NCBI GenBank assembly: GCA_021464245.1
Contig: JADCRB010000041.1
Location: 1,703,656 to 1,767,655, forward strand
DNA length: 64,000 nt
Direction of reading: 5' to 3'
Source of the DNA: Carallia brachiata
Taxonomy: Eukaryota > Streptophyta > Magnoliopsida > Malpighiales > Rhizophoraceae
The notes below the pieces were generated by a model, which saw nothing but the letters and a program-made list of their open reading frames with translations, made no database searches and had not been told where the DNA came from. Position 1 is the first letter of the stretch; each line of letters begins with the position of its first letter. Below, in pieces: positions 34,801 to 46,173 of the stretch. The position numbers were made by a program, and so were the translations under genes.

Positions 34801-36522
34801 ATGTCCACCTCGGCGGCCAAGTCCTCAGAAGAAGAAGATCAACTGGAGAGGAGCAACAAAAAGGTAAAATTTTCAACGCCCCATGGTCATGCAGCAAACT
34901 CTCAGGCTGAGGGGTTTGTTGAGGGACGGAAAAGGATCTCGTACAGGGATGCGATCCTGTTCTCGAACGATTCGCAGGGAGGGCCTGAAGACACTGATCT
35001 CCCAATGGAACAAGATGATGAGGAGTTCCCACTTGAAGAGGAATATGAGCATGGAGAGGAGGATTGTCCGGATGTCATATTTTCAGCTCCAAAAAAGGGC
35101 ATGTTTCGAGAACCATGGAGACGTACTCTGATAGTGAAACTACTGGGGCGATCGATTGGGTATATTTTCCTCCAACGCAGATTGAATCAATTGTGGTCCC
35201 CTTCTGGCTTGATTCAGCTCATTGACCTTGGCAATGACTTTTTCCTAGTCAAGTTTGAAGTCCCACGGGACTATGATTATGTTCTTCACAATGGCCCTTG
35301 GGTTGTGGCAGGACACTACCTAACAGTTCGACGCTGGAGAGCGGATTTTGACCCGGATGAAGCAGGTATCACTAGTGTTGCTGCTTGGATTCGCCTTCCT
35401 CGGTTGCCTGTGGAGTACTACCATCCAGAGGCATTGTGGGAAATAGGGAATAAGGTTGGTCGCACTATCAGAGTTGATCATCTAACTGAAGAAGTGGCAC
35501 GAGGTAATTATGCAAGACTTTGTGTGGAAATAAATTTGTCCCGCCCTCTGATTACTCGTTACAGACTAGGAGGGAAGGTCCGTCGGATAGAGTATGAAGG
35601 GATTCATTTGGTCTGCTTTCAATGTGGATGCTATGGCCATAAAACGGGAGCCTGTGTTCAGAATAAGGAGCCCGGAGATGGGGAAGTTCCACCAACAGCT
35701 CCTGGCTCATCTAAAAAGCCAGAGGAAGAAGCCCCATATGGTCCGTGGATGCTAGTGCAAAGGCCTAGGCGAAAGAATAATAGTGCAAAAGCACGTGTTT
35801 CTGGAGAAAATTATTCTAAAGAAGTTGCTGGAAACGCTTTTAATGATCAGGGGGGGTCTCGTTTTTCAGCATTAGTTCCGGTGGAGAATGGTGAGCAAGA
35901 AAATCCAACGGCGGCAGCCGCAACGATGGAGATAGGCAATGGCTCTTCGCTGCCAACTCGCCGAGCAGATTCCCGACGAGATTCCAAGCCCATAGCTACA
36001 CGTGGCTCAAGGTCACAGGGTATTGCTAAGGGGAAAAATCAGGCAGAGAAGCCACAGACTGCGGGCGAGGCTGACGCCATTGATGCGCCTCAAACTCAGG
36101 ACCGTGATCCTAGTGTTTCCCAATTAAATGCTAATAGGGATAGGAACCCTAAGATTTCGGCAACTAGTATCTTACGAGTTTCACATCCTACAGACTCCCT
36201 TCAATCCCAAAAGTCGTTTGAATCAATGGTTCCTATGGAAGTCCAAAAAGGGGTTTCTATTGGGCCTCCTGCCAGGCTCAAAATTGTCAGCTCCTCGGAG
36301 GTACCCCCCTCTCCCGATGGACCGCTCAACACTGGAGAAGCATCAATTTTCTTGGGTTATGGGCGCAATGAAAATGCAAAGCCCCCTGACCCTATAGCAG
36401 CCATGGACTGTGAAGGATTGGAGTCTGGAGGCGTGGGCTTGGAATCTCAAGTTCAAGAGACTCCTTTGTTGATGGAAACAATTATGTGTCCTCCAGTAGG
36501 TGAGCTACATACGTCGCACTAG
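34801..36522 (+). CDS. LINE ORF1: DUF4283 and zinc-knuckle nucleic-acid-binding protein
   Basis: From the ATG at 34801 it has 573 residues. About 100-260 is a DUF4283-type domain (WSPSGLIQLIDLGNDFFLVKF, then VLHNGPWVVAGHYLTVRRW). A CX2CX4HX4C zinc knuckle, CFQCGCYGHKTGAC, follows near 271-284. The rest is hydrophilic and Ser/Pro-rich. ORF1 proteins of plant L1 elements coat the LINE RNA. The open frame extends up to an ATG at 34756, but that codon lies in the target-site duplication and so is host DNA; 34801 is the first ATG inside the element. ORF2 starts 41 bases after the stop. No frameshift was seen. Confidence 0.88.
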   Translation: MSTSAAKSSEEEDQLERSNKKVKFSTPHGHAANSQAEGFVEGRKRISYRDAILFSNDSQGGPEDTDLPMEQDDEEFPLEEEYEHGEEDCPDVIFSAPKKGMFREPWRRTLIVKLLGRSIGYIFLQRRLNQLWSPSGLIQLIDLGNDFFLVKFEVPRDYDYVLHNGPWVVAGHYLTVRRWRADFDPDEAGITSVAAWIRLPRLPVEYYHPEALWEIGNKVGRTIRVDHLTEEVARGNYARLCVEINLSRPLITRYRLGGKVRRIEYEGIHLVCFQCGCYGHKTGACVQNKEPGDGEVPPTAPGSSKKPEEEAPYGPWMLVQRPRRKNNSAKARVSGENYSKEVAGNAFNDQGGSRFSALVPVENGEQENPTAAAATMEIGNGSSLPTRRADSRRDSKPIATRGSRSQGIAKGKNQAEKPQTAGEADAIDAPQTQDRDPSVSQLNANRDRNPKISATSILRVSHPTDSLQSQKSFESMVPMEVQKGVSIGPPARLKIVSSSEVPPSPDGPLNTGEASIFLGYGRNENAKPPDPIAAMDCEGLESGGVGLESQVQETPLLMETIMCPPVGELHTSH

Positions 36523-36562
36523 AGAGTGCAGGTTCTTAACATATACTTAATTGGTTTTATTA

Positions 36563-39500
36563 ATGTCTGAACTAAACATTTTTGTGTGGAATTGCTTTGG
36601 AGCTGCTAAAGCTAGCTTCAAAAGGACACTAAAGCTATTTATCCATAAGCATAAACCTGCTATTGTTGTTCTTGTTGAGCCAAGGCTTAGTGGCGCTCGT
36701 GCAGATAAAGTGTGCAAGAGTATTGGCTATTCTGGAATGGTTAAAGAAGATGCAGATGGCTTCAATGGTGGAATTTGGGTGTTATGGGACAATACTCTCC
36801 TAGATATTTCAGTTAAAAGGAGAAGTGACCAATTTCTTCACCTTTGTGTGCAAGAACATGGTCGTGAACCTTGGCTTTTTACTGCTATTTATGCCAAGCC
36901 ATACGCAGAAAATAAAAAGAGATTATGGGTTGATTTAGCTGACATCCACTCACATGTCTCAGAACCTTGGCTCGTTGCTGGGGATTTTAATGCAGTTTGC
37001 TCACCGGAAGAGAAAAGAGGAGGGAGAGACCTAGCCCAGTACTAGTGGACTAAATTTTCTAGCTGGATAACTAACTTGGCACTTATTGATTTGGGATTTA
37101 TTGGGTCTCGCTTCACATGGGCTCGTGGTAAAACGCCGCAGACCAGAGTCCTTTGTAGGCTGGACCGTGCCCTCAGTAACCTTTCATGGCGCCTAAGATG
37201 GCCTGAAGCTTTAGTATGGCACCTCCCCAGAGTTAGCTCAGACCACTGCCCACTCCTTCTAAAGCTCTTTGGCAACCCAATCAAAGAACAACAAAGAAAG
37301 CCATTCCGGTTCCAAGGAGCTTGGCTATTGCACAAGGACTTTTTTAAGTTGGTAGAAAATTCTTGGAAACGGAATACATATTTACCAGATTCACTATCAG
37401 AGCTGTCTAGAGTTCTTGCAGAGTGGAACAAGAATGAATTCGACCATATAGAACGACGGAAGCAACGACTATTAAATAGAATTCGTGGGTGTCAAATATC
37501 TATGGATTCCAACTGTACACCGGGCCTCTTTGCACTGGAACGTAGACTTCAAAAGCAACTGGATTTGGTGTTGGAGCAAGAACAGATTTTTTGGTATCAA
37601 AAATCCCGTGCACAATGGATTGTAGATGGCGATCGCAACACACGTTTTTTCCATTCTACGACCATTGTGAGACGAAAAAGGAACAGGATTGAAGCTCTTC
37701 GCAATGAACAAGGATCTTGGGTGTTAGATGATGAGGAACTAAAGGAACTAGCGATCGATTTTTTTTCCACCCTGTATACATCGGAAGAAATAGGTACAGC
37801 AGTGCCAGCTTTGCCTGCAAACTTTCAGGTACTCTCGGCAGCAAACATGGACAGACTAAATGCTCCGTTTACTGTAGATGAGGTAAAACAAGCACTTTTT
37901 GATATGCAACCTCTCAAAGCACCCGGGATTGATGGCTTCCATGCCCTATTCTATCAAAAGTTTTGGCATATAGTTGGGGGGTCACTCACAAATTTTATAC
38001 TTAGGATACTACATGGGCAGTCTATCCCTCCAGAGCTAAATAAAACTCTTCTGGTTTTGATCCCTAAACAGTGTTGTCCTGAAAGGATACTGGATTATCG
38101 ACCCATCAGTTTATGTAACGTCAGCTATAAGATAATTACAAAGACCATTGTTAATCGCTTGAAAGATTTCCTACCACAATGGGTTGCCCCAACACAGACC
38201 AGTTTTGTCCCAGGTCGTCAGATCATTGATAATATTGTTATCCTCCAAGGAGTCCTTCATTCTTTCTGTTTTTTGAAAGGTAAGAAGGGCTACATGATCT
38301 TTAAACTGGACTTGGAGAAGGCTTATGATAGACTCGAGTGGAGTTTTGTGAGGGATACTCTGGTTCATTTAGCTCTACCCAGTTCTTGGATCAATCTTAT
38401 TATGGATTGTATATCTTCTGTGTCGATGAGCATCCTTTGGAATGGAGGAACAAGACAACAATTTAAGACTTCGAGAAGGCTACGCCAAGGTGACCCTCTT
38501 TCTCCATATTTGTTTGTTCTCTGTTTGGAGCGTTTGGGGCATATAATTGAGGAACAGGTTGGTTTGGGAATATGGAAGCCTTGCTTCTTATCTAAAAATG
38601 GTCCCGACTTGTCCCACCTTTTTTTCGCTGATGACTGTATATTGCTCTCAGAGGCATCTAGTTCGCAAGTAGCAGTGATTAGACGGTGTTTGGAGATGTT
38701 CTGTTCAGCCTCTGGCCAAAGAGTTAGCTTCCCCAAGTCTAAAATGTTCGTCTCTCCCAATATACAGAGGCACGAAGCTAGGAGCCTAAGCCAACAAGCA
38801 GGCATTGCACTCACAGATAATCTTGGTCGATACCTGGGCATGCCAACTATTAATGGCAGGGTCTCAGCTTCTCTATATAAGGATATTGTAGAGCGGGTTC
38901 AAAATAAATTGGCAGGTTGGAAGGCTCAACAACTTTCCTTTGCAGGTCGCTTGACCCTTGTCAAGTCGGTAGCCTCAGCAATCCCAACATATGTGATGCA
39001 ATCGGCAATGCTTCCTGTATCTACTTGCAATCACCTGGATAAATGCTATCGGGACTTTCTATGGGGTGATAATGATCAAAGTAAAAGGCAGCACTTGGTA
39101 AATTGGCAGGTTGTGTGCAGATCAAAGGAAAGTGGTGGCTTGGGTGTGCGAAGCACAAAAGTTTTTAACCAGGCGCTCCTGTCAAAGTTGAATTGGCGTC
39201 TTATTACTGAGTCAGAGAGCTTATGGTCCAGAGTGATCAAAGGAAAATACTGTAAAAATAGCGACACGGCCATTAAGCATAAAAAAGTAGCATCCCACAC
39301 ATGGCGAAGTATGGTTAAAGCCCAACCGCTGCTAGAGAAAGAATGTCAATGGCGTGTCGGAGATGGTAGCTCAGTCTTGTTTTGGCAGGACAGATGGCTA
39401 ATTAAGGACCCACTTTCTGTGTATACAGTTTCACCATTGGATGAGGAGGAACTGAATGCCTCTGTCCATGATTATTGGATCAACGATGAGGGATGGAATT

Positions 39501-40702
39501 ATCAAAAGCTTCGGACCTGGTTGCCTAAGCATATCCTCGACATCCTATCCTCTCAAGTGTTGTATGTAGGCATTAACAATGTGGACAAGTTGCGATGGGG
39601 TTCTACTCCAGACGGAAAGTTCTCTGCTCGAGCAGCTTATGTGGCACTTTCTAGAGATATGAATAATGCCCCGAGTGCCACCTGTTGGCAACCACATTTT
39701 CATTTATTATGGAAGCTCAAAGTTCCAGAGAAAATAAGATGTTTTATATGGCAATTAGCCCATGGCCGCTTAATGACTAATGTTGAAAGAACAAGAAGGG
39801 GTCTAGCTACTTCGAGTGCTTGTAGCTTATATGGAGAATATGATGAATCCCTTCTACATCTCCTACGGGATTGCAGGAAAGTGGCAGGTCTATGGTGCTC
39901 CTTTATAAGTAGTCCACATAGGGGCAGGTTTTTCCATCTCCAATTTGAGCAATGGCTGCTATTGAATTTGCATGGGGAGTTCAAATCCACAAAGTTCGAA
40001 GGTTGGCCAGAGTTGTTCGCTACCTTTTGCTGGGAAGTGTGGAAGTGGAGAAATGAATTTGTGTTTTCCGGGAACTCTTCACAATCATACTCTAGTAGTT
40101 TTATTCAACAGCAATGCTGTTTGTATCTGCAAGCTAACAGCAGTGAGGATGTCACTTGTGCTATCCCAAAAAGGACCACCTGTCTAGTGAGCTGGAACCC
40201 TCCTCATGGTGATTGGTGTAAGCTTAATACTGACGGAGCATCTAGAGGAAATCCTGGGGAGGCTTGCGCTGGAGGTGTGATTCGAGACAGCAATGGAATA
40301 TGGGTGGCGGGTTTTGCACGAAATATTGGGGTATGTACTGCTTTTGCAGCTGAACTTTGGGCAATTTTAACAGGGCTACAGCTAGCATGGGAATCTGGCC
40401 TCCGAAAGTTATATTTGGAAGTTGACTCCACACTGACTTTGCAAAGCATTCATAATGGTGTCCCCGATTCACATCAATATGCCAATTTGGTTCGCCTGTG
40501 CCAAGATTGGCTATCACGAGACTGGATTATTAAGGCTCAACATATATTCCGAGAAGGCAATGCAGTAGCAGATGGGCTAGCCAACCATGCTTTTTCTTTG
40601 GCTAGAGGGCTTCATATCCTTCCGAATCCCCCAAGGCAGATACAACAATTGCTCAGTCAAGATGCTATTGGGGTCGCCTGGCCTCGAATGATCTCATTGT
40701 AG
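36563..40702 (+). pseudogene. LINE ORF2: endonuclease, reverse transcriptase, RNase H; one stop codon
   Basis: One frame of 1,379 codons is broken only by TAG at 37043-37045. Order: APE-type endonuclease (LNIFVWNCFGAAK, VAGDFNAV, then SSDHCPLLL; about 1-245), reverse transcriptase with FFADDC near 687, a zf-RVT region near 1045-1110 whose cysteine pattern is degraded (CSLYGEYDESLLHLLRDC), and an RVT_3 RNase H near 1220-1345 (NTDGASRGNPG, AELWAIL, EVDSTL, GNAVADGLAN). The stop falls inside the endonuclease, after the VAGDFNAV motif. The protein nicks target DNA and copies the LINE RNA. A single nonsense change in so long a frame indicates recent inactivation, or one base error. Confidence 0.92.
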
Positions 40703-40773
40703 TTTCCTTTTTATCTATAGGCTTTAAGCCTTCCTATATAACCAAAAAAAAAAAAAAAGAATGCTTGAATTGC

Positions 40774-41381
40774 TTCATTGGTTACGCAATCACGATTTTT
40801 CACCAGCCTAATTTCAAGGCTGGCGCGAGATATAAACAAGCATCCAAAAGTGACCATTAAACAACTAAAACCACTATTGTTCATTATTGTAAGGTTTGGA
40901 GATTTCCCCAAACAATAAAAGTGTAATTGGTTAACTTTCTAGATATAGATATTTAAGTTGCATCATAATCCTTTTTTTTTTTTTTTGACTGAGGTTACAT
41001 CATAATCCAATTACACAAATTTGGTTCAACTTTCTGTCTTTCTCATTAAATAACAGGAATTGGTATTTTCCATTCTACCTTTTGAATCAAAAATCGTAAA
41101 TTGGTTGATAAATATTGTTTCATAAACTCAATAATAATTTAAGTGATTTTTATCTCAAAGTCAGAGTACTTATAACTTGTGCTTTCAGTTTAAAAAAAAA
41201 AAATAAATTTTTTTTTTATGAAAAGAAAAAAAATAAAAAACAGTATTATGTTATTTGTACTGTTCAATTTAGTGGGCCCCACCATAAAAATTCCACCGGT
41301 GACCAGACCCCTCTGTTTTTTTTTTTTTTGGTCACAAACCAGCCCCAGAAGTCCGGAACCAAGCATGTAAAGATTTCCTTC

Positions 41382-41414
<33 letters not shown>

Positions 41415-41532
41415 AGAATGTAAAGATTCCCAAAACGGTGCGTACCGTTCAGATTTCGGTTCACGCGCATCCAAATAACGTTAAAGCAGCACATCGTCTT
41501 CGACTCCTGCTCCACTCTGTCTCGCCGACGCC
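40774..41532. other. Upstream flank of the zinc-finger gene
   Basis: AT-rich with several A and T runs (40973-40986, 41383-41413). A GC-richer stretch at 41420-41532 is probably the 5' leader of the gene at 41533. Confidence 0.5.
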
Positions 41533-44500
41533 ATGTCTCAGGTTCTTCTCTATCTATTAATTCGTTTAATTTCTTTGTTTTTTTTTTGTCCCTTGCCATT
41601 CTTTTTTCTTTTCTTTTTTTTTTTTTTTGAAATTAACCTGATTGCAAGCTGACGGATCTGATGATACTTTAAATCTTACGTTTTTATTTGGTAATCAGGT
41701 GGATAACAGAAACTCCTCCGCCGCCAAGCGCGCTAGGACCGACGGTACCGAATCTTTTCCCTTTTCCTGACCTAAGGTTTTACGCCAATAGCAATTAGGG
41801 TTTATTGGTTCGCGTTGGTGTCCGATGATGTCTGCTAAAGAGATTTTTTTTTTTCTTTTTGTGATTTTATTTTAAAATTTCCGAACAGAAAGAATAATTG
41901 GATGATTGTTGTTTCGTGTTGGCGTCGGATGTTGTCTCCTAAAGAGACAAATTTTTTTTTCCTGTTCTGTGATTGTTTTTTGTTTTTGTTTTGGGCACAC
42001 TTGCAGGTAGCCGCAGAGAAGATGACTGGACGTGTCCGAGCTGCGGTAACGTCAACTTCTCGTTCAGGACAACTTGGAATATGCGTAATTGCACCCAACC
42101 TCGTCCGGCTGATCATATCGCGGTAACCTTTGATTGTATTAGTTCTCTTTTCTCAAACAGACTATGATTGATTTAAAATGGGAACGGGTTCTGGTGTTTT
42201 GTCTTTCCCATGTATTCGTAGAATATAATGGCTATTTTTTTTTTTTAAAGTAGTGCTGGTATTGAATGTGCGTGTCGTTGAACTCGTGTTTTGGCTATTA
42301 TCTAGACTTGTAATAGATCTTGTAATTTAACAAGAAAATATTATAGATGACCAGACAACCTGTAGCAAATTGGAGGTGTGCTGCAAAACCAAAGATTGTT
42401 TGTATCGGTATGTATGTGTCAAACTGGAGGGATTGGCTGCCATAGGACTATGCTTAGACCCTTTTGAGGGTTATTTATGGTTTGAGGATACCTTGGTTCC
42501 TGGTGTCATTTGGTTGCATAGATTGTAAGCTGAAAGATTGTTTGATATGCTTGCCTTTTGATGTTCCAGTTCTATTGTTCTCAAGATGGGATTGTTTTTG
42601 GTTATGATCCTTAATTCGTTACTTGCATTCTCGCTTCACAGAAATCTGCTGCCAAGCCACTTCAAGCCCCACAGCCCTACGCTTCTTCAGCTCCTTATGG
42701 AGCTTCTGGTCCTCCATATATGGGTGTGCCACCATATGGTTCTTCCCTCTTTAATGGATCTTCTGTTCCTCCTTATGATGTTCCTTTTGCTGCAAGCTCA
42801 GCTTATCATTACAATTACAGCAGCCGCCTTTCCGGGGGTAGTCCATATAGACCATTGCCCATGTCTACACCGCCCCCATACTCTGGTGGATCTATGATGG
42901 GGAATGGTACGCCATCTTATGTTACTCGAGATTTTTTTTTCTGCATGTTGGAGGACCAACCAAGTACATTTCTTGGTTTATTTTGTTTTCTTTTCTGCTA
43001 AATCAGAAGCTTTACTTCCATAAACAAAATTTTCCATTTTAACTTTTTTTTTCCCTATCTACCATATTGTCTCATAGGTGAAAGTGTTTGTTGGTAGTTC
43101 ATGCATCTTATCATTGTATTTAGCTGCATCTCTTGTGCAACATTTCTTTAAGTGCACATTCCCTTCTTCATTGATTGTACAATTTGAGCACTTTGGGGTT
43201 GCATTGACGGCTGACAAGGTAATAGCCCTTTGTATTTTCCTCAGGTGGGATATATGGCATGCCTCCCCTAATGGACCGGTATGGATTGGGTATGTCAATG
43301 GGCCCTGCTGCAATGGTATGCTAAGTAATTATTCAAGATTTAGTGTCTCCAAATTAGATTAGTTATGTATGGATCATTTTGTTTAATTTGCATCTTATGT
43401 GCTTTCCTGAATTCTGTTTATGATAAAAAAAGATCCTTTGACATTTTGTTTAATTTTCATTGATTTTTTTACATGGCAAACAATTATTACAAACAGTACT
43501 GCATCCCTCTCTGTTGGCTTGTCGATAGTTGTCATTGCCTTAACAAAATGCTACCTTTTTATTTTTGATTAATTGGCTCCGATTGGGACTCTAACTGGAG
43601 CCCTTCAGTTCTGGAGATGACTCTAGGTCTTTGGTAAATTGTTACTTATTTGCATACGTGCAAAAAATATTCATGTGCATATATATTTGGCCTGCATTGC
43701 GTATTTGATGAAGATATGGAGGATCAATTTTTGTTTTTTTTCAAGTTGTAATGTTGCTCCTGATCTTGACTTGAGATATGGTTCATATATCCACTTTTTG
43801 GCAGGGTCCAAGGCCAGGGTTCCTTCCCGATGATATATCTCAGAAAAAAGGTTCAGATTTGTCATTTCAATGCCATCTCTAAGCAAAACATGTGTTTGTT
43901 TTTTTTTCAAAATTTTATATCCTCTTCTTATAATGCATTTGTAGATGCTTCAAGGGATAATGACTGGACATGCCCGAAATGTGGGAACATCAACTTCTCT
44001 TTCAGAACGGTTTGTAACATGAGGAAGTGCAATACGCCAAAGCCTGGATCTCAGGTCCTGGAACTAGTTTTGATCAATCATGTTTGGAGGCAATAATGTT
44101 TCTTTTGATATATGAAAATATCCTAACATTGCTATGGTTTTGCAGCCTGAATTTAGTAGGCTATTTATTGCTTTGGATTAGCTTGTTTGTACAAGAAGTA
44201 TGTTTTATAGTGCTGTTTTGTTCTGTTCAAGTAACCTGTCCGAATTTCTAACATTTTTGTTTTGCAACTGTAGGCTGCAAAGTCTGACAAAAATTCCAGT
44301 AAGTCTTCTTAAATCCTGTAGCATTTGTGGGCATTCTATTCTGAATTGATACGTATGCTCTTCTTGCTTTGCAGAACAAAAAATGCCTGAAGGAAGCTGG
44401 AAGTGTGAGAAATGTAACAACATAAACTACCCATTCCGGACCAAGTGCAACAGACAGAATTGCGGGGCCGAGAAACCAGATGAATCAAAGACGTCTCCTT

Positions 44501-44794
44501 CTTCTGCGCCGGATGAGAATGATCAGGTTTGTTATGTAATTCATTTTGTCTGTATTCGCAGTGGTTCATGGAAACCATCATCAATCACATTTGTACACTT
44601 GAAAAAATTAATGACCATTGGTGAGAATGATGTTTTCAAGTCTAGACTTTTTCCTGTTTTGCCTGTTTCTTCCCTTGCTCTCCCTCTGCCTCTGATGTCT
44701 CTTGTTGTGTAGATGCTGTAACATACATTGTTAGCTGTCAATGTTTTTGTGACATTCGCAGTCATTGATTTGCAATTATCTACTGTTCCAGTGA
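41533..44794 (+). CDS. Three-finger RanBP2-type zinc-finger protein (At1g67325-like)
   Basis: Nine coding exons: 41533-41541, 41699-41744, 42007-42122, 42642-42906, 43245-43315, 43805-43850, 43945-44054, 44274-44298 and 44375-44526, with TGA at 44792-44794 as the first codon of exon 10. They give 280 residues. Three RanBP2/NZF fingers are visible: DWTCPSCGNVNFSFR (about 25-48), DWTCPKCGNINFSFR (about 190-213) and SWKCEKCNNINYPFR (about 237-262). A Pro/Tyr/Ser/Gly-rich linker separates fingers 1 and 2. Fingers of this class with N-F-x-R motifs bind single-stranded RNA, so an RNA-binding role is likely. Finger 1 reads RTTWNMRNC: the third zinc cysteine is Trp (42075-42077), so it may not hold zinc. 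Exon 1 encodes only MSQ. Identity to At1g67325 is recalled, not searched. Confidence 0.9.
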
Positions 44795-46089
44795 GTACTA
44801 GACATGTTTGAGGGTTGAGAAGGTCCAGAGTTGTCGTCCAGCATTGCTCAATATGGGTGTCTGAAAGTCAGTCTCGTCGTCCTCATGTTGCAGCAGTTGT
44901 CCAGTTACTCTATTTTCACATGATGTCTGTCAAGTTCTATTACTTGCAATGGTATTTGTGGTCTTTCTGGATTATGGGATGTGCATTATGTGTCTGTCAG
45001 TTAATCTGGAAAAGATTCTACAGGATAATTGTGGTTTCTATTAGCTAGGTTTTTGTATTGTTGGAATCAACTCTTTTATTCTAGTGGGTATGCTACTATG
45101 AACTGAGAGTACTGCAGGCAGCATATTTCTTACTTGGTGGGAATGTCCTTACGCCTTGAAAAGTATAACTGTTGTCAGCAGATGCTTCTGTTAGGAGCAT
45201 ATGTAGCTTTGAAGGATAAAACTTGATTAGGAACGGACTACTAAATGTGTCTTGGCAATTGGGTAGTTGAATCTAATCAACGATAAGTGTCCTCCACATT
45301 CAGTTGCCTCTGTTCTGGTCTGGGTCTAATACTTGTGTGAACTTGTTGGGGGTAACAACTGTTTTGCACGATCCAAGCTAGTTTGTTTGGGTTTTTGAAG
45401 CTTGTTGCCTGTATCTGTTGTACAAATGTTTCAGGGGCTTTAATTTTATAATGTTGCCTCAATTTTCATGAACATCTTTATGACTGAGACGTCTTTGTTC
45501 ATACTTTGGTGTTCACACCGGTTAGATCATGATTAACTATGTCAAGTATATAATTCTTCCTATTTGTTACCTCGGGAATATCTGTATGTCTATGTGGTCA
45601 ACAACCTCATTGTTTTAATCTATACTCACAATGTTGACACTCTCGTTCTAGCGTGGTGAATAGTAAGATTTATTTAGGATCTTTGATAATTGTGTTTTCT
45701 GATGAGTAAAATTGTGAAAGTAGTTCAAAAAAGATAAAAAAAGGTCTTTCTATTTTGTCAGTTGACAAGGCAGTGTAATTTACGTGGGCGCAAAGTCCAA
45801 TTTCATAGTTTGGGTTCTTTGCAATGCTTTTTTGTCTGTCCTAACATTTGCATTTGATGCTGCTAGTCTGAACTGTAGACTTATTTTCGGAAATTCATTC
45901 TGTTAATTTCGGACTTAAGTTTTCTGGACATTGGTTATGAGTCAGTGTCGGTTGCATTGAACGCTTGAGATCATAGAAAAAAATGGTTAATGTGGAAGAT
46001 GTTGGATGTAAGGAGAAAAACTGTAGTTTATAATTATATGACTGCCCCCGGTTTAGTAACTCTCAAGTTTCTACAAAAACATGTCTTTT
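44795..46089. other. 3' flank of the zinc-finger gene
   Basis: Probably 3' untranslated region at first. No other coding exon recognised. Confidence 0.55.
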
Positions 46090-46090
46090 G

Positions 46091-46137
<47 letters not shown>

Positions 46138-46173
46138 AGGTGGTGGTGGTGGTGGTGGTGGTGGTGGTGGTGG
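46090..46173 (+). repeat. Compound microsatellite (AT)n(AG)n(GGT)n
   Basis: AT at 46090-46107, AG to about 46131, then about twelve GGT units at 46138-46173. Three motifs in direct succession. Confidence 0.95.

Larger units (their letters stand above)
34752..40773 (+). mobile_element. Nearly complete L1-type LINE with 17-bp target-site duplications
   Basis: AAGAATGCTTGAATTGC occurs at 34752-34768 and again at 40757-40773 without a mismatch. The element between is about 5,990 bp and ends in a poly-A run (40743-40758). Because of the A-run, one or two left A bases are ambiguous; GAATGCTTGAATTGC (15 bp) is certain. It carries ORF1 and ORF2 on the plus strand, with all expected domains. The perfect duplications imply a young insertion. 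Only about 30 bases precede the first internal ATG, so a small 5' truncation is likely. Confidence 0.95.

Noticed and set aside
36551..37045. Independent endonuclease gene
   Set aside because: Same frame as the downstream ORF2, separated by a single TAG; it is the 5' part of LINE ORF2.
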